From assembly GCF_038784515.1 (NCBI RefSeq), contig NZ_CP152376.1, positions 2,914,001-2,978,000 on the forward strand: a stretch of 64,000 bases of DNA. Direction: 5' to 3'. How positions within the stretch are numbered: position 1 is the first letter of the stretch; each line of letters starts with the position of its first letter. The notes below the pieces were generated by a model, which saw only the letters and a list, made by a program, of their open reading frames with translations, ran no database searches and had not been told where the DNA came from. A program made the position numbers and the translations under genes. Shown here piece after piece: positions 62,772-64,000 of the stretch. The DNA is from Rhodoferax sp. GW822-FHT02A01. GTDB taxonomy: Bacteria; Pseudomonadota; Gammaproteobacteria; Burkholderiales; Burkholderiaceae_C.

Positions 62772-64000
62772 TCAACTCTGCAGGAACATGCGATAGACCG
62801 GGTTGTCGGTCTCTTCCACATAGGGGTAGTCTAGCGTCTGCAGGAACTTGGCAAAGGCCTTGTTATCGGCCTGTGGCACTTGCAGCCCCACCAAGATGCG
62901 GCCGTAGTCTGCGCCCTGGTTGCGGTAGTGGAACAGGCTGATGTTCCAGCCCGGGCGCATCAGGCTCAGGAACTTCATCAGCGCGCCCGGACGTTCAGGA
63001 AACACGAAGCGCAGCAGGCGCTCATCATCAGCCAGTGGCGAGTGACCTCCCACCATGTGGCGCACATGCTCTTTGGCCAGTTCATCGTGCGTCAGGTCCA
63101 GGGTTTCAAAGCCATGCTTGTTGAAATTGGCCGCAATCTTGGTGGATTCGCCCTTGCCGTGGGTGGTGAGACCAACGAACACATGTGCCTTGGCCGAGTC
63201 ACTCATGCGGTAATTGAACTCGGTCACACTGCGTGCTGTGCCAGGCAGTTCGCCAATCAGGGCGCAAAAGCGCTTGAAGCTGCCACGCTCTTCGGGGATC
63301 GTCACGGCAAATAGCGCCTCGCGCTCCTCGCCCACTTCGGCGCGCTCGGCGACAAAGCGCAGGCGGTCAAAGTTCATATTGGCGCCGCACAGGATGGCGC
63401 CGTACGTCTCGCCCTTGGTCTTGTGTCGGGCGACGTATTGCTTGATGGCAGCCACACCCATGGCACCAGCCGGCTCTACGATGCTGCGGGTATCAATGAA
63501 GATGTCCTTGATGGCTGCGCACACGGCGTCTGTGTCCACCGTGATGTATTCGTCCACCAATTCGCTGGCGATGCGGAACGTTTCTTCGCCTACCAGCTTG
63601 ACGGCTGTGCCGTCGGAGAACAGGCCCACATCGTCCAGCGTAACGCGCTTCTTTGCTTGCACCGATTGCAGCATGGCATCGGAGTCATTCATCTGTACGC
63701 CGATGACCTTGATGCGCGGGTTCACCGCCTTGATGTAATTGGCCACACCCGAGATCAGGCCGCCTCCGCCTATGGCAACGAACACCGCATCCAAACCGCT
63801 GCTGTCCTTGACGCGGTCCTTATTGCCGGCCTTGGCCGCCTTGTCTGCGCCCAGCGTCTGCACCTGGCGCAGCATTTCCATGGCGACCGTTCCCTGGCCA
63901 GCAATCACATCCGGGTCGTCAAAGGGGTGCACAAAAGTCAGGCCCTCCTTCTTCTCCAGCATCACGGCATGGCCGTAGGCATCGGAGTAGCTGTCGCCAA
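62772..64000 (-). CDS. ilvA: Threonine ammonia-lyase, biosynthetic (5' end outside window)
   Basis: IlvA converts threonine to 2-oxobutyrate, the first step of isoleucine synthesis. About 409 C-terminal residues are visible. The PLP fold II domain shows FVHPFDDPDVIAGQGTVAME, the glycine loop FVAIGGGGLISG and the IKVIGVQMNDS segment. Two ACT-like regulatory domains follow (FAVTIPEERGSFKRFCALIG and FVFPERPGALMKFLSLM), which bind isoleucine and valine. The PLP-binding Lys lies outside the window. The stop is 18 bp before the 5'-nucleotidase start. Confidence 0.95.
   Translation of the reverse strand, partial: GDSYSDAYGHAVMLEKKEGLTFVHPFDDPDVIAGQGTVAMEMLRQVQTLGADKAAKAGNKDRVKDSSGLDAVFVAIGGGGLISGVANYIKAVNPRIKVIGVQMNDSDAMLQSVQAKKRVTLDDVGLFSDGTAVKLVGEETFRIASELVDEYITVDTDAVCAAIKDIFIDTRSIVEPAGAMGVAAIKQYVARHKTKGETYGAILCGANMNFDRLRFVAERAEVGEEREALFAVTIPEERGSFKRFCALIGELPGTARSVTEFNYRMSDSAKAHVFVGLTTHGKGESTKIAANFNKHGFETLDLTHDELAKEHVRHMVGGHSPLADDERLLRFVFPERPGALMKFLSLMRPGWNISLFHYRNQGADYGRILVGLQVPQADNKAFAKFLQTLDYPYVEETDNPVYRMFLQS

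Overview
This 64 kb chromosomal window is dense and GC-rich. Its gene content fits a betaproteobacterium of the family Comamonadaceae (Rhodoferax, Acidovorax or Curvibacter-like). This is inferred from protein flavour and gene combinations such as the FolM-like reductases with FolB and TtcA, the DUF1800/DUF1501 pair, Lrp next to GlmS, and a xylose operon with a ROK regulator. No rRNA, tRNA, CRISPR array, prophage or intact insertion sequence was seen. Nearly all the DNA is coding, and long antisense open frames inside GC-rich genes were treated as shadows.

Layout. (1) 1-6969: a drug-efflux locus. A short-chain dehydrogenase (cut by the window edge), an RND pump and a lipoprotein adaptor run leftward. 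A TetR repressor follows, then a divergent outer-membrane factor. Two identical 24-bp palindromes (GTGACTA-N10-TAGTCAC) sit on the two outward promoters. (2) 7000-10413: a scarred region with a transketolase C-terminal remnant, a perfect GC-rich palindrome, a hybrid histidine kinase, a response regulator broken in its receiver domain and joined out of frame to an unknown gene fragment, and further debris. (3) 10414-19795: housekeeping genes for amino sugars, folate, murein and tRNA: glmS, lrp-like, a sensorless histidine kinase, glmU, a 5-formyl-THF cyclo-ligase, slt, a glutathione transferase and cca. A 12-bp hairpin covers the ribosome-binding site and start codon of the transferase. (4) 19993-31107: a nine-gene co-directional xylose unit. 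It holds the ABC importer xylFHG (with a half-size ATPase), a ROK regulator, xylB, xylA and a Gfo/Idh oxidoreductase. It continues with little spacing into a secreted FG-GAP/UnbV protein and a vanadium-haloperoxidase-like protein, and ends at a terminator.

(5) 31351-34808: two chemoreceptors flanking a decayed BLUF photoreceptor remnant. (6) 34818-36201: a ROK sugar kinase with an altered zinc motif, next to a mannose-6-phosphate-isomerase-type cupin. (7) 36331-42117: a NDUFAF7-type methyltransferase diverging from a compact pterin cluster (two FolM/PTR1-like reductases and two FolB-like aldolases, overlapping or nearly so), then ttcA, a DUF4136 lipoprotein and a histidine phosphatase. (8) 42275-48135: a second, AcrAB-TolC-type efflux operon with no local regulator. 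(9) 48177-55499: an acrylyl-CoA-reductase-like enzyme, an MFS carrier whose best start is an AUA codon, an aldo/keto reductase, a beta-hydroxyacid dehydrogenase, an EamA exporter, a succinate-type CoA-transferase and an orphan RskA-type anti-sigma domain overlapping it. (10) 55706-64000: a proline-rich unknown protein, queC, a YddA/SbmA-like ABC exporter, a DUF1501/DUF1800 pair, a 5'-nucleotidase and the 3' part of ilvA.

The strongest material for follow-up is regulatory and architectural: the twin operators, the start-codon hairpin, the extended xylose operon with its haloperoxidase/FG-GAP tail, the doubled pterin cluster, the AUA start and the broken two-component locus.
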